A stretch of 64,000 nucleotides of DNA, from contig NZ_UXAU01000019.1 in NCBI RefSeq assembly GCF_900609065.1, positions 1 to 64,000 on the forward strand, given 5' to 3'. Made by a program: the position numbers and the translations under genes. Of this stretch, positions 36,338-45,375 are shown in pieces. The notes under the pieces were generated by a model. The model did not search any database. It saw only the letters and a program-made list of their open reading frames with translations, and was not told the DNA's origin. Position 1 is the first letter of the stretch; each line of letters begins with the position of its first letter. Origin of the DNA: Arthrobacter ulcerisalmonis. Lineage in GTDB: Bacteria; Actinomycetota; Actinomycetes; Actinomycetales; Micrococcaceae.

Positions 36338-36633
36338 TGCCCATCATCCCCATCGCACCCGTCCAGGGGCCTGCGCGCACCAGCTACGTGGGCGCGGCGT
36401 CAGCCACTGACGGCTCCGGCTTCGCGGCATCCCTGACCGGCGCCGTCGACAACCTGCAGCAACTCCAGTCGACGTCGAAGGAACTGGCCGTCTCCGCCGT
36501 CACTGGCAACCTGACTGACATCCACAACGCCACTTTGGTCGCCAGCCGCGCCCAGATCACCCTGGAACTGGTGGCAGCTGTCCGCAACAAGGGCGTTGAC
36601 GCGTTCACCGAAATTATGAGGATGCAAGCCTGA
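36337..36633 (+). CDS. fliE: Flagellar hook-basal body complex protein FliE
   Basis: A 98-residue FliE, the adaptor between the MS ring and the rod. It is recognised by its size, its position between flgC and fliF, and the C-terminal helix THNATLVASRAQITLELVA-like sequence (IHNATLVASRAQITLELVAA, then NKGVDAFTEIMRMQ). The start overlaps the flgC stop by one base. Confidence 0.93.
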   Translation: MPIIPIAPVQGPARTSYVGAASATDGSGFAASLTGAVDNLQQLQSTSKELAVSAVTGNLTDIHNATLVASRAQITLELVAAVRNKGVDAFTEIMRMQA

Positions 36634-38270
36634 TGCCACCACAGATCACCGGCTTCTTCCGCCGCCTCGGCTCCGGAATCGGCGGGTTCACCGCCGGCCA
36701 GAAGACCCTCGCCGTCCTGGGCGCCGCCCTTCTGGTGGTGGGCATTGTGGCGCTCTCCGCGTGGCTGACCAAACCAGCGCTCACCCCGCTGTTTTCCGGG
36801 CTGAAGGACACGGACGCCAGCAGCATTGTGGAACAGCTCCGCGCCGACAACGTGCCGTACGAACTGACCGACGGCGGGTCCACCATCATGGTGCCGGAAA
36901 GCAAGGTCTACGACGAGCGGCTGAAGGCAGCCTCCGCGGGGCTGCCCACTGCCGCCGCCACCGGCTACTCCCTGCTGGACAAGCTTGGTGTGACCTCCTC
37001 CGAATTCCAACAGTCGGTGACCTACAAGCGTGCCCTGGAAGGCGAATTGGCGGCCACCATCGGCGCCATGGAAGGCGTGAAGTCCGCCGCTGTCCGCCTG
37101 GCCATCCCGGAGAAGACAGTCTTCGTGTCCAGCACCCCTGACACCACCGCCTCGGTCTTCCTGGAGACGGCACCGGGCAATACCCTCAGCACCGACAAGG
37201 TGCAGGCGATTGTGCACCTGACGTCCGCCGCGATCGAGAACCTCAAGCCCGCCAATGTTTCGGTGGTGGATTCCCAAGGCAACGTGCTCTCCGCAGTGGG
37301 CGGTGCCGCCGTCGGCTCCTCCGGAAAGCAGGCCGAGGACTACCAGAAACGCACCACTGACGCTGTCCGGGCCGTCTTGGACCGGGTAGTGGGGCCGGGC
37401 AACTCGTCCGTGGCTGTTGCTGCCGACGTCACCGGCGAATCCGCCCAGCAGAAAAGCGAAACCTTCACCAACTCCGCCGAAACTCCGCCGCTGAGCGAAT
37501 CGACGCAGACGGAGACCTACACGGGCACCGGCAATGGGGCTGCGGGCGTGCTGGGACCTGACAACATCGCCGTCCCCAACGGCGAGAACGGGACGGGCAA
37601 CGGTACCTTCAGCTCGTCCAACAACACCCGGAACAACGCGGTCAACAAGGTCACCGAAGATCGGGTCATCCCGCCGGGCGCGGTCCGCCGGCAGACGGTC
37701 TCGGTGGCTGTCAACCAATCTGCCGCCGTCGGCGTGAACCTGGCCTCGCTGACATCCTTGGTGAACTCTGCCGCTGGCCTGAATGCCGCCCGCGGTGACG
37801 TGGTGACGGTGGAGGTCATCCCGTTCAGCACTGCTGCCGCCGACGCGGCGGCCGCTGCCCTCGAAGCGGGAAAGGCCGACGCCGATGCGCAGCGGGACGC
37901 GGGCCTCATGAACACGCTGCTGATGGCTGGCGGCGCCGTTCTGGTCATCGCCATACTGGCAGTCCTGATCGCGATCCTGCGCCGCCGTGGCCAGCTGCGC
38001 GAACCCGTGGACCTGGGTGAGCGGCCTCTCGCCGCCATTCCGCTGGGACCTGGCACCCCTGCCCTGGATCCGTCACCGGCGACGGCGGCAATCGCCATGG
38101 CCGCGATTCCCACCCCCGAACCGGTGGCCATCGGAGCGGGCGGCGGGCTGGGCATGGAGGCGGCCTTGGCAGAGCGCCGACGCGATGAAGTAGATACCCT
38201 GGTAGCGGCAAATCCCGAACAGGCTGCCGACTATCTGCGCTCCTTGATGGATGACCGGAGGCCGGTATGA
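36633..38270 (+). CDS. fliF: Flagellar MS-ring protein FliF
   Basis: A 545-residue MS-ring protein with two membrane helices (about 29-49 and 429-448: LAVLGAALLVVGIVALSAW and LLMAGGAVLVIAILAVLIAI). The YscJ-like domain lies after the first (LTPLFSGLKDTDASSIVEQL; YSLLDKLGVTSSEFQQSV). The C-terminal cytoplasmic tail that binds FliG ends NPEQAADYLRSLMDD. The stop overlaps the fliG start by 4 bp. Confidence 0.95.
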   Translation: MPPQITGFFRRLGSGIGGFTAGQKTLAVLGAALLVVGIVALSAWLTKPALTPLFSGLKDTDASSIVEQLRADNVPYELTDGGSTIMVPESKVYDERLKAASAGLPTAAATGYSLLDKLGVTSSEFQQSVTYKRALEGELAATIGAMEGVKSAAVRLAIPEKTVFVSSTPDTTASVFLETAPGNTLSTDKVQAIVHLTSAAIENLKPANVSVVDSQGNVLSAVGGAAVGSSGKQAEDYQKRTTDAVRAVLDRVVGPGNSSVAVAADVTGESAQQKSETFTNSAETPPLSESTQTETYTGTGNGAAGVLGPDNIAVPNGENGTGNGTFSSSNNTRNNAVNKVTEDRVIPPGAVRRQTVSVAVNQSAAVGVNLASLTSLVNSAAGLNAARGDVVTVEVIPFSTAAADAAAAALEAGKADADAQRDAGLMNTLLMAGGAVLVIAILAVLIAILRRRGQLREPVDLGERPLAAIPLGPGTPALDPSPATAAIAMAAIPTPEPVAIGAGGGLGMEAALAERRRDEVDTLVAANPEQAADYLRSLMDDRRPV

Positions 38271-39286
38271 GAACCACCGGCACGCAGCTCTCCGGCATCC
38301 AGAAGGCTGCGGTCCTCCTGATGCAGATGAGCAACGAGAACGCCTCGCGGGTGCTGTCGCAGTTCAGCGAAACCGAGGCGGAAGACATCGCAGCGGAGAT
38401 TGTCCGGCTGAAATCGGTGGATGCCGACGTGGCAGAGGACATCTTGGCGGACTTCCATGACGCCGCTTCCAGTGGGCGCCGGGGCGCCCGTGGCGGTCGG
38501 GAACTGGCTGAGGGCCTTTTGACGGCATCATTCGGCAGCGAGAAAGCGGCGGGCGTCATGAACCGCTTGGCCTTGACCATGGCCGGCCGGTCCTTCGAAT
38601 TCCTTGAAGACCTGGAGCCCGTTCAGGTGCTGGCCTTGTTGGAGGCGGAGCTGCCGCAGACCATTGCTTTGGTCTTGGCGCACCTGAGCCCACGGCACGC
38701 TTCTGCGGTGATGGCTGGGTTGCCCGGCAACCTTCGGGCCGACGTGGCGCACTCCATCGCCACCATGGGTTCGCCGGCCCCAGACGCCGTCCGCGTGGTG
38801 GCGGAATCGCTCAAACTCCGCGGCGGAGCGACGAATTCCCGGCAAAAATCTGACGCTGTGGGCGGCATCCAACCCCTGGTGGACATCATCAACAGGTCCG
38901 ACTCCGGCACCGAGCGGGCAGTTCTTGAGGGCCTGGATGCCATGGACCCGGACCTGGCAGTGGAACTGCGCAACCGGATGGTTGCCTTCGCGGACATCGT
39001 GGCCCTGGAACGCAAAGACGTCCAGCAGGTCCTCCGCGGCGTGGACACCAGCGTCCTGGCCCTGGCACTCAAGGGCGCCTCCGAGACAGTGGTGGAAACC
39101 GTCACCACCAACGTGTCCGGCCGCAACCAGGAGATCCTTCGCGCCGAGATGCAGGCAACCGGCCCAGTCCGGGCATCCCAAGTGGAAGAGGCGCGCGCGG
39201 AGATTGTCCGGGCCATGCGCCAGCTCGAAGCGGACGGCGTCATCACGCTGCATCGCGGCGAAGTGGAGGACGACTTTGTGGAATGA
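38267..39286 (+). CDS. fliG: Flagellar motor switch protein FliG
   Basis: A 339-residue rotor protein that links the MS ring to FliM and meets the stator. N-terminal LSGIQKAAVLLMQMSNENAS, the middle EPVQVLALLEAELPQTIALV-type (EHPQ-like) segment and the C-terminal FADIVALERKDVQQVLRGVD with charged torque residues are all present. It is of full length, unlike FlhF-like at 57645. The last 11 bp overlap fliH. Confidence 0.96.
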   Translation: MRTTGTQLSGIQKAAVLLMQMSNENASRVLSQFSETEAEDIAAEIVRLKSVDADVAEDILADFHDAASSGRRGARGGRELAEGLLTASFGSEKAAGVMNRLALTMAGRSFEFLEDLEPVQVLALLEAELPQTIALVLAHLSPRHASAVMAGLPGNLRADVAHSIATMGSPAPDAVRVVAESLKLRGGATNSRQKSDAVGGIQPLVDIINRSDSGTERAVLEGLDAMDPDLAVELRNRMVAFADIVALERKDVQQVLRGVDTSVLALALKGASETVVETVTTNVSGRNQEILRAEMQATGPVRASQVEEARAEIVRAMRQLEADGVITLHRGEVEDDFVE

Positions 39287-39902
39287 CGGCCCCACCGCAA
39301 GCGCAGTTTCCCCTGCCAAGGTGGTTTTCCCCGCCATCCGCAAGGCTGGCACGGACACCGGGTCCGAAGGCTATACGCACGGCCACGCAGCGGGATACGC
39401 TGCCGGGCTCCGGGCAGCAGCTGTAGAACAGCGAGGGGCCCTCGAACGGCAGCAGGCTCAGGTGGCGGCTACGGCGCAGGCCCACGAGCAGCAGCTCGCT
39501 GCGGCTGCGGCAGCGTTCCAACGCGCAACGTCGGCCCTGCACCAGCTTAATGCCGGCACCATCCTGGACGCCGAGCGGGCCTTGCTTGAGACGTCGCTGG
39601 AGTTGGCGGAGGCGATCCTCGGCTACGAACTGACTGATGGCGAACGTTCCGCCCGCGCCGCGCTGGACCGCGCCTTGACCGGAACGGATCCCCGCGACGT
39701 GGCCAGGATCCGGCTGCACCCCGACGACGCCAGACTGGTTGCCGGCCACCCGGAAACGGCTGCTGCCGGCGTCGATATCCTGCCCGACCCGTCCCTGCTC
39801 CGCGGCGACGCTATTGCCGAATACCAGAACGGGTGGCTGGACGCCCGGCTTGCCAGCGCACTGGAGCGGGCAAAGACTGCCCTTCTGGCGGAGGGGCCAT
39901 GA
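39276..39902 (+). CDS. fliH: Flagellar export ATPase regulator FliH
   Basis: A 208-residue protein with an Ala/Gln-rich coiled-coil N-terminal half (HAAGYAAGLRAAAVEQRG...QQAQVAATAQAHEQQL) and a V-ATPase E-subunit-like C-terminal half (LETSLELAEAILGYEL; IRLHPDDARLVAG; GDAIAEYQNGWLDARL). It holds FliI in check and tethers it to the C ring. The TTG at 39276 is chosen because GGAGG lies 6 bp upstream and inside the fliG end; the longer frame lies within fliG. Confidence 0.88.
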   Translation: MWNDGPTASAVSPAKVVFPAIRKAGTDTGSEGYTHGHAAGYAAGLRAAAVEQRGALERQQAQVAATAQAHEQQLAAAAAAFQRATSALHQLNAGTILDAERALLETSLELAEAILGYELTDGERSARAALDRALTGTDPRDVARIRLHPDDARLVAGHPETAAAGVDILPDPSLLRGDAIAEYQNGWLDARLASALERAKTALLAEGP

Positions 39903-41290
39903 GGTCCGCCTTGGGATTCGAGGGACTTGAGGCTGGTCATCCAACGGGGCCAGCGGGCACGCGTCCGCCGGCTTCCGGGCTGCTCACAACGCGACTCGGT
40001 GCTGCCCGCGAAGCTGCGCGACCCGAACGCGTAGGCAGCGTGACCAAGGTGGTGGGCCTGGGCTTGGAAGTCTCCGGGCTGGACTGCGCCGTGGGAGACC
40101 TGGTGCGGATCGGGCACGACGGCGGCCTTGAAGCTGAGGTGGTGGCCGTCAGCGACGCTGCAGCTCGCTGCATGCCGCTCGGCAGGCTGAACGGAATTTC
40201 GGCCGGAGATCCAGCGCGGGCCACCGGAAGCCCCGCCACCGTTCCCACCGGGCTGGGCCTGTTCGGCCGAGTGCTGGACGGGTTGGGCCGCCCCGTCGAC
40301 GGCAAGGGTCCGCTCGCCAGCGGCCCGGCCGTCAGCATCGACAAGGCCGCACCGTTGGCCATGCAGCGGGCCCGCATCAGCCAAACGCTGCAGACGGGCG
40401 TCCGCGCCCTGGACACCATGACCACGCTCGGCAAAGGCCAGCGACTGGGCTTGTTTGCCGGCTCCGGAGTAGGCAAGTCATCCCTCCTGTCCATGATGGC
40501 CCGGGGGACCGACGCAGAAGTGTCCGTCATTGCCCTGGTGGGGGAGCGTGGCCGTGAGGTCAGGGAATTCCTCGAAGACGATCTTGGCCCCGAGGGCCTG
40601 GCCCGCTCCGTGGTGGTAGTGGCCACCTCTGACGAACCCGCCTTGATGCGCATGCGCGCAGCGTTCACTGCCACCCGCATCGCCGAAGCCTTCCGCGATG
40701 ATGGCCGGCACGTGGTGTTGATGATGGACTCCCTGACCCGGGTGGCTATGGCCCAACGCGAAATTGGACTCTCGGCAGGCGAACCGCCGGCAACCCGCGG
40801 CTACCCGCCGTCGACCTTTTCCGTTCTGGCGCAACTGCTCGAACGCGCCGGCACCGCTGAACGCGGCTCCGTGACGGGAATCTATACGGTGCTGGTGGAC
40901 GGCGATGACCACAACGAACCCATCGCGGACGCGGCACGTTCCATCCTGGACGGGCACGTGGTCCTTGACCGCAGGCTCTCCGTGACCGGGCATTTTCCCT
41001 CCGTCGATGTGCTGGGATCCATCTCCCGCGTGGCGTCGAAGGTCAACCCGGCCAGCCGGACTGCTGACGCCGCCGTGCTGCGGAAAGTGCTGGCGGCGCG
41101 GAAGGCGGCGCAGGACCTGATCGATGTGGGCGCCTACCAGCCGGGTAACAACCCGATGGTTGATGCAGCGCTCGCACACGAGAACGCCATCAATCAGCTC
41201 CTGCAGCAGCGGATGGACCAATCGACGGACATCGACTCGGCCTGGCAGCAACTACACACACTTGTCACAACCTTGGGGGTACGGCCATGA
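39899..41290 (+). CDS. fliI: Flagellum-specific export ATPase FliI
   Basis: A 463-residue F1-beta-like ATPase that helps unload export substrates. Walker A is FAGSGVGKSS with Lys193, and Walker B is VVLMMDSLTR, followed by the family motif MAQREIGLSAGEPPATRGYP. The ATG at 39899 overlaps the fliH stop and has GGAGGGG upstream. The C-terminus overlaps fliJ by 4 bp. Confidence 0.96.
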   Translation: MRSALGFEGLEAGHPTGPAGTRPPASGLLTTRLGAAREAARPERVGSVTKVVGLGLEVSGLDCAVGDLVRIGHDGGLEAEVVAVSDAAARCMPLGRLNGISAGDPARATGSPATVPTGLGLFGRVLDGLGRPVDGKGPLASGPAVSIDKAAPLAMQRARISQTLQTGVRALDTMTTLGKGQRLGLFAGSGVGKSSLLSMMARGTDAEVSVIALVGERGREVREFLEDDLGPEGLARSVVVVATSDEPALMRMRAAFTATRIAEAFRDDGRHVVLMMDSLTRVAMAQREIGLSAGEPPATRGYPPSTFSVLAQLLERAGTAERGSVTGIYTVLVDGDDHNEPIADAARSILDGHVVLDRRLSVTGHFPSVDVLGSISRVASKVNPASRTADAAVLRKVLAARKAAQDLIDVGAYQPGNNPMVDAALAHENAINQLLQQRMDQSTDIDSAWQQLHTLVTTLGVRP

Positions 41291-41718
41291 GCCGGGAATT
41301 TTCACTGGCCGGACTCCTGCGGATCCGACGCATCCAGCAAGACCAAGCCGCCAGCGGGGTGGCTCGGGCCGCCTCCCGGTCCCGCTCGGTCCGGGCCCGG
41401 GAAGCCGCTGCCCGCCAGGACTTGAAGGACTCGCCGGAGCAGGTCAGTAACGCTGTTGGGCTCCGGGCGATCGCTGCGGCGCGTGCATCAGCGCAAAGCA
41501 TGCTGACGGAACTCGACGCCTTGACCGTTGACGCCGAGGCGCAGCTCAGCAGCGCCCGCCGGGACTTCACCCAGGCCAGGGTCCGCTCCGTGGGCTTGGA
41601 AAAGCTCGAGGTCCGGCACCAGGCAGACCTTGCCGCGTCCGACTTGAAGACCGAACAGGGAGCGTTGGACGAAATCGCCTCCGTCTCGTGGCACCGACGG
41701 GAAGGCGCCCGATCATGA
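41287..41718 (+). CDS. fliJ: Flagellar export protein FliJ
   Basis: A 143-residue, highly charged, Ala/Arg/Gln-rich coiled-coil protein in the fliJ position after fliI, coupled at both ends by ATGA overlaps. FliJ escorts chaperones and opens the export gate. The sequence (LAGLLRIRRIQQDQAASGVA; LEKLEVRHQADLAASDLK) is consistent in size and heptad pattern, though FliJ is poorly conserved. Confidence 0.83.
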   Translation: MSREFSLAGLLRIRRIQQDQAASGVARAASRSRSVRAREAAARQDLKDSPEQVSNAVGLRAIAAARASAQSMLTELDALTVDAEAQLSSARRDFTQARVRSVGLEKLEVRHQADLAASDLKTEQGALDEIASVSWHRREGARS

Positions 41719-42371
41719 CCATGACAGACGTGATCGGCCGGATGCAGGGCATCCAAAGCATGATCGACCAGCTCAAAGCGCCCATTGCTGCCAAGTCGCC
41801 GGCAACATCGGCGTCCTCGGCTGCTGGGTCTGCAGCATTCAACCAGGCACTCACCACCGCGTTGGGCGGCACTGACGCGTCGGCAGTCCTGGGCGGGCTG
41901 CCGGCGTCGTTGACCGCAGGAACGGGAGCGTCGACGTCGGCTGCGCTCGCCGTTTCGGGCGTTGCGGGAGCTGCCGGTGCCGGTGCCGCCGGCGGGGTGA
42001 ACGGCGATACCGTGGTTGCCACCGCGAAGAAGTACATTGGCGTGCCGTACGTGTGGGGCGGGACCAACCCGGCCACCGGCATGGACTGCTCCGGGTTCGT
42101 CCAGCGGGTCTTCAAGGACCTCAACATCGAACTGCCGCGCGTGGTGAGCGACCAGATGAACCAGGGCACGCCCGTGGCTTCCCTCGCCGAAGCGAAAGCA
42201 GGCGACCTGCTGGTCAGCTTCGGCGGCGAGCACATCTCCATTTACCTGGGCAACGGCAAGGCGATCGACGCACCAGTGCCCGGCCAGACCATCCAGATCC
42301 GCGACGCGTGGGAACAGCACTCGAACCTCACCTCGATCCGCCGCATCGTCCCAGGTGGGAACGGCGCATGA
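41715..42371 (+). CDS. NlpC/P60 peptidoglycan hydrolase of the flagellar operon
   Basis: A 218-residue protein with an Ala/Ser/Thr-rich, helix-forming first half and a C-terminal NlpC/P60 domain. The catalytic Cys125 lies in GMDCSGFVQRVF and the His173 in GGEHISIYLG; the usual AKKYIGVPYVWGG start of the domain is present. It most likely opens the cell wall for the rod, a task done by the muramidase FlgJ in Gram-negative bacteria. No classical signal peptide is seen, which suggests export through the flagellar apparatus. It overlaps fliJ and fliK by 4 bp each. Confidence 0.9.
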   Translation: MTMTDVIGRMQGIQSMIDQLKAPIAAKSPATSASSAAGSAAFNQALTTALGGTDASAVLGGLPASLTAGTGASTSAALAVSGVAGAAGAGAAGGVNGDTVVATAKKYIGVPYVWGGTNPATGMDCSGFVQRVFKDLNIELPRVVSDQMNQGTPVASLAEAKAGDLLVSFGGEHISIYLGNGKAIDAPVPGQTIQIRDAWEQHSNLTSIRRIVPGGNGA

Positions 42372-43654
42372 GTACTGTAGCTGCTGTTCTCGGCGGCAAG
42401 GCGCTGCCCGGAATGCAGTCCGCTGCGCCCGGCACCTCGGCGAAAAACGCCACCGCGGACGACGGCGGCGCGTCCGCGGGTGCCTTCGCTGGTGTTTTTG
42501 CGGCGGCTTCCGTTTCTGCTTTTTCGCTGACGGGGGAGGCTGCGGGTCGTCCTGAGCCTTCTCCCGATGAGGCGCTGGAGCCTATGGTGACTGAAGAAAC
42601 GGCCGACCAGTCCTCGCTGGCGGTACCTTATTTTCCGGGGCCTTCGCTGGCTGTTCCTGCTCCGGCGGCGAACCCTTCGGTGGTGACCTCTCCAGCGACC
42701 GCTCCTCTGGACTCCGCGCTTCAGGATGCCGCCCCTCCGGTGGCCGTTCCTCCGGTGGCCGTTCCTCCGGTGGCCGTTCCTCAGGATGACGCCCCTGCGG
42801 CGGCGACCGACGCCGTTCCGGCAGAGCCGTCGATAGCTGCAGAGAAGCCCTTACCAGCAGAAAAGTCCCAGGGCGCACCAGCCGCGACCCCACTGCCAGC
42901 AGCAGTTCCCGCAACCCTCCCGCCGGGCGGGATGACCGCGTCGGTCGCAGCTGCGTCGGTCGCGGTGACTCAGGTCGGCGCGGACGCCAACGTCCCCGCG
43001 ATGCAGCCAACCAGTGTCAGCCAGGCTGCGTCCCCGCCGCCATCGCAGGGCCTGGCGCACCAGCTGCAGCGGCCCCTCTTTACGCTTGCCGCCAGCAGCG
43101 CAGGCAACCACACCATGACGTTGCGGGTGAGCCCGGAAAGTCTCGGCAGCATCACCGTGCAGGCACAGATCGGACCAGCCGGTGTCCGGATCGAACTCTT
43201 TGCCGGCGAGGGAGCACGGACGGCGTTGGCCAACATCCTGCCGGAACTTCGGCAGGGACTGGTCACAGCAGGCGTCGCCGCGTCCTTGATAGTGGCGGAC
43301 GGCGAATTGCCGCTGGCAGCCCTGGCCGGACAAAACCTTCAACTGGCGCAGAACTCCACGCAGAATCAGCAGGCCGCGCAGCCGGGCCAACCCGGGGCTG
43401 CCTTCAGCCAAGCCCCAGGTCAGCAAGGGTCCGGCCACAGTGGATTCGGCCAACCTGGCCCCGGGCAGCAGCCGTTCGGACAACAAGGGTTCGGGCAGCA
43501 GAGTGGGCACGGTTTCAGCGACCAACGCCATGCCCACCGCACCGAAGCTGCAGCGTTCGACGGCGACGCCAGGAGCCCGCCGAACGGCGGGCTGACCGGA
43601 CCTGCTGAAGTATCCGCCGTCGGCCGCCATCAGCCCCTTGACGTCCTTGCCTGA
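42368..43654 (+). CDS. fliK: Flagellar hook-length control protein FliK
   Basis: A 428-residue, Pro/Ala-rich protein. The C-terminal FliK domain is seen as HTMTLRVSPESLGSITVQAQ, then VRIELFAGEGARTALANILP. Upstream lies a flexible ruler-like region with a triple VAVPP repeat (42734-42778), and the last 80 residues are Gly/Gln-rich (GQQPFGQQGFGQQSG). FliK measures the hook and switches export specificity. It starts in the NlpC/P60 stop (ATGA). Confidence 0.88.
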   Translation: MSTVAAVLGGKALPGMQSAAPGTSAKNATADDGGASAGAFAGVFAAASVSAFSLTGEAAGRPEPSPDEALEPMVTEETADQSSLAVPYFPGPSLAVPAPAANPSVVTSPATAPLDSALQDAAPPVAVPPVAVPPVAVPQDDAPAAATDAVPAEPSIAAEKPLPAEKSQGAPAATPLPAAVPATLPPGGMTASVAAASVAVTQVGADANVPAMQPTSVSQAASPPPSQGLAHQLQRPLFTLAASSAGNHTMTLRVSPESLGSITVQAQIGPAGVRIELFAGEGARTALANILPELRQGLVTAGVAASLIVADGELPLAALAGQNLQLAQNSTQNQQAAQPGQPGAAFSQAPGQQGSGHSGFGQPGPGQQPFGQQGFGQQSGHGFSDQRHAHRTEAAAFDGDARSPPNGGLTGPAEVSAVGRHQPLDVLA

Positions 43655-43684
43655 CTCCGCCTGCACCTACCTGAAGGACCTTCC

Positions 43685-44119
43685 ATGACAGTCCAACCCA
43701 TCTCCGGCATTGGGGCCACTCCCCAGGCCGCCGCGACGCGAAAGCCCGCGCAGACCCTGGATTCCGAGGCGTTCATGTCCTTGCTGGTGGCGCAGCTAAA
43801 GAACCAGAGCCCCAGCGCACCCATGGACACCAACCAGATGATGGCCCAGACCATCCAGCTGTCCATGATGGAAAAAACCACCGAGATGGCCGCCAACAGC
43901 AAGGAAGGGTTCTCCCTGCAGATGCGGTCCGCCGCCGCGGCGCTGGTGGGTCAGACCGTGAACTACACGCTGCCCAACGGCACAGTGGGATCGGGAATCG
44001 CCAACTCGGTGTCCTACTCGGGGCCTGTTCCCACGGTGATGGTGGGCTCCCAGAGCGTCACCCTCGACGCGGTCAGCGGGGTGGGGACCAGCCCTGGGCC
44101 CGCCACGCCGATCATCTAG
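43685..44119 (+). CDS. flgD: Flagellar hook-capping protein FlgD
   Basis: A 144-residue FlgD, short because the long Gram-negative C-terminal part is missing. The core motif SEAFMSLLVAQLKNQSPSAP followed by DTNQMMAQTIQLSMMEK is typical. It forms the scaffold for hook assembly. The ATG at 43685 has GAAGGAC upstream. It stands 30 bp after fliK and 48 bp before flgE. Confidence 0.94.
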   Translation: MTVQPISGIGATPQAAATRKPAQTLDSEAFMSLLVAQLKNQSPSAPMDTNQMMAQTIQLSMMEKTTEMAANSKEGFSLQMRSAAAALVGQTVNYTLPNGTVGSGIANSVSYSGPVPTVMVGSQSVTLDAVSGVGTSPGPATPII

Positions 44120-44167
44120 AAGCACCCCCCTCATTCTTCAGTTCCACCTTTGACGAAAGGCAGTCCC

Positions 44168-45340
44168 ATGCTCCGCTCGCTCTACTCGGGAATTTCCGGG
44201 CTCCGCGCCCACCAGACCATGCTCGATGTCACCGGCAACAACATCGCCAACGTGAACACCAACGGCTTCAAGTCCTCCACTACCCAGTTCCAGGACACGC
44301 TCTCGCAGCTGACCCAGGGTGCCACCGGCCCTCAAGCCGAAAGCGGCGGGACCAACCCGGCCCAGATCGGCCTGGGCGTGAAGGTTGCCGGCGTCACCAC
44401 CAACTTCAGCCAAGGCTCATCGCAGAGCACCGGGCGTGCCGAGGACATGATGATCAACGGCGACGGCTTCTTCCTCACCAGCAAGGGCGGCCAGAACCTC
44501 TTCACCCGCGCCGGCGCCTTCAACTTCGACTCCGCGGGACAGTTGGTCAGCCCAGACGGTGCCGTCCTGCAGGGCTGGCCCGCCGTGAACGGCGTGGTCA
44601 ACGCTGGCGGACCCACCTCCAGCCTGGCCCTGAACACCAACACGCTGTCCCCGGCGGTGGCCACCACCCGGGTGGGCACGGAGGGCAACCTCCCCAACGA
44701 TGCCGCCGTCGGAACCGTGGTGGCGCGGGATGTCAAGACCTTTGGCCCCAGCGGCGAAGCCAACCTGATCGCCCTGACCTTCACCAAGACCGCTGCGGGC
44801 TGGGATACCCGTGCCGTCAGCCCCACCGGAGCTACCGCAACCGGAACCTTGGGATTCACCAACGGCGTGCGCACCAATGGCGGGAACCTGACAGTGGGCG
44901 GGGTGACAGTGGATTTGTCAGCAGTCTCGGGCTTCGCCGGAAACAACAACCTGACGGCCAAGGCTGCCGACGGCGCCGCGGCCGGGAAGCTGGAAGGCTT
45001 CACGCTCGGCACTGACGGATCGCTGATCGGCTCCTTCAGCAACGGCAGCAAGCAGACGCTGGGCCGGATTGCCCTGGCAAACTTCACCAACCCGTCAGGC
45101 CTCGAGAAGGCAGGCGGCTCCTCCTACGTGGCTACCGCCAACTCCGGCGAGGTACAGATTGGGTCGGCTGGCGACGCGGGCATGGGCAGCCTGACCGGCG
45201 GCACCCTGGAGATGTCCAATGTGGATCTGTCCCAGGAATTCACCAACCTGATTGTGGCTCAGCGCGGTTTCCAGGCCAACGCCCGAATCATCACCACCTC
45301 CGATGAGGTGCTGCAGGAACTCAGCAGCCTGAAGCGGTAG
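44168..45340 (+). CDS. flgE: Flagellar hook protein FlgE
   Basis: A 390-residue hook subunit. N-terminus MLRSLYSGISGLRAHQTM, DVTGNNIANVNTNGFKSS; central FlgE domain EDMMINGDGFFLT; C-terminus VDLSQEFTNLIVAQRGFQAN and ITTSDEVLQELSSLKR. AAAGG precedes the ATG at 44168. It is the only hook/distal-rod-type protein in the window; no separate flgG or flgF is seen. The gene is followed, tail to tail, by hipA. Confidence 0.95.
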   Translation: MLRSLYSGISGLRAHQTMLDVTGNNIANVNTNGFKSSTTQFQDTLSQLTQGATGPQAESGGTNPAQIGLGVKVAGVTTNFSQGSSQSTGRAEDMMINGDGFFLTSKGGQNLFTRAGAFNFDSAGQLVSPDGAVLQGWPAVNGVVNAGGPTSSLALNTNTLSPAVATTRVGTEGNLPNDAAVGTVVARDVKTFGPSGEANLIALTFTKTAAGWDTRAVSPTGATATGTLGFTNGVRTNGGNLTVGGVTVDLSAVSGFAGNNNLTAKAADGAAAGKLEGFTLGTDGSLIGSFSNGSKQTLGRIALANFTNPSGLEKAGGSSYVATANSGEVQIGSAGDAGMGSLTGGTLEMSNVDLSQEFTNLIVAQRGFQANARIITTSDEVLQELSSLKR

Positions 45341-45375
45341 CGGCCGCCCCTCACGCACGGTCGGCGTCCGAAACG

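Noticed and set aside
38925..39275. Longer N-terminus for FliH
   Set aside because: This part lies wholly inside fliG in another frame; the TTG at 39276 has a ribosome site.
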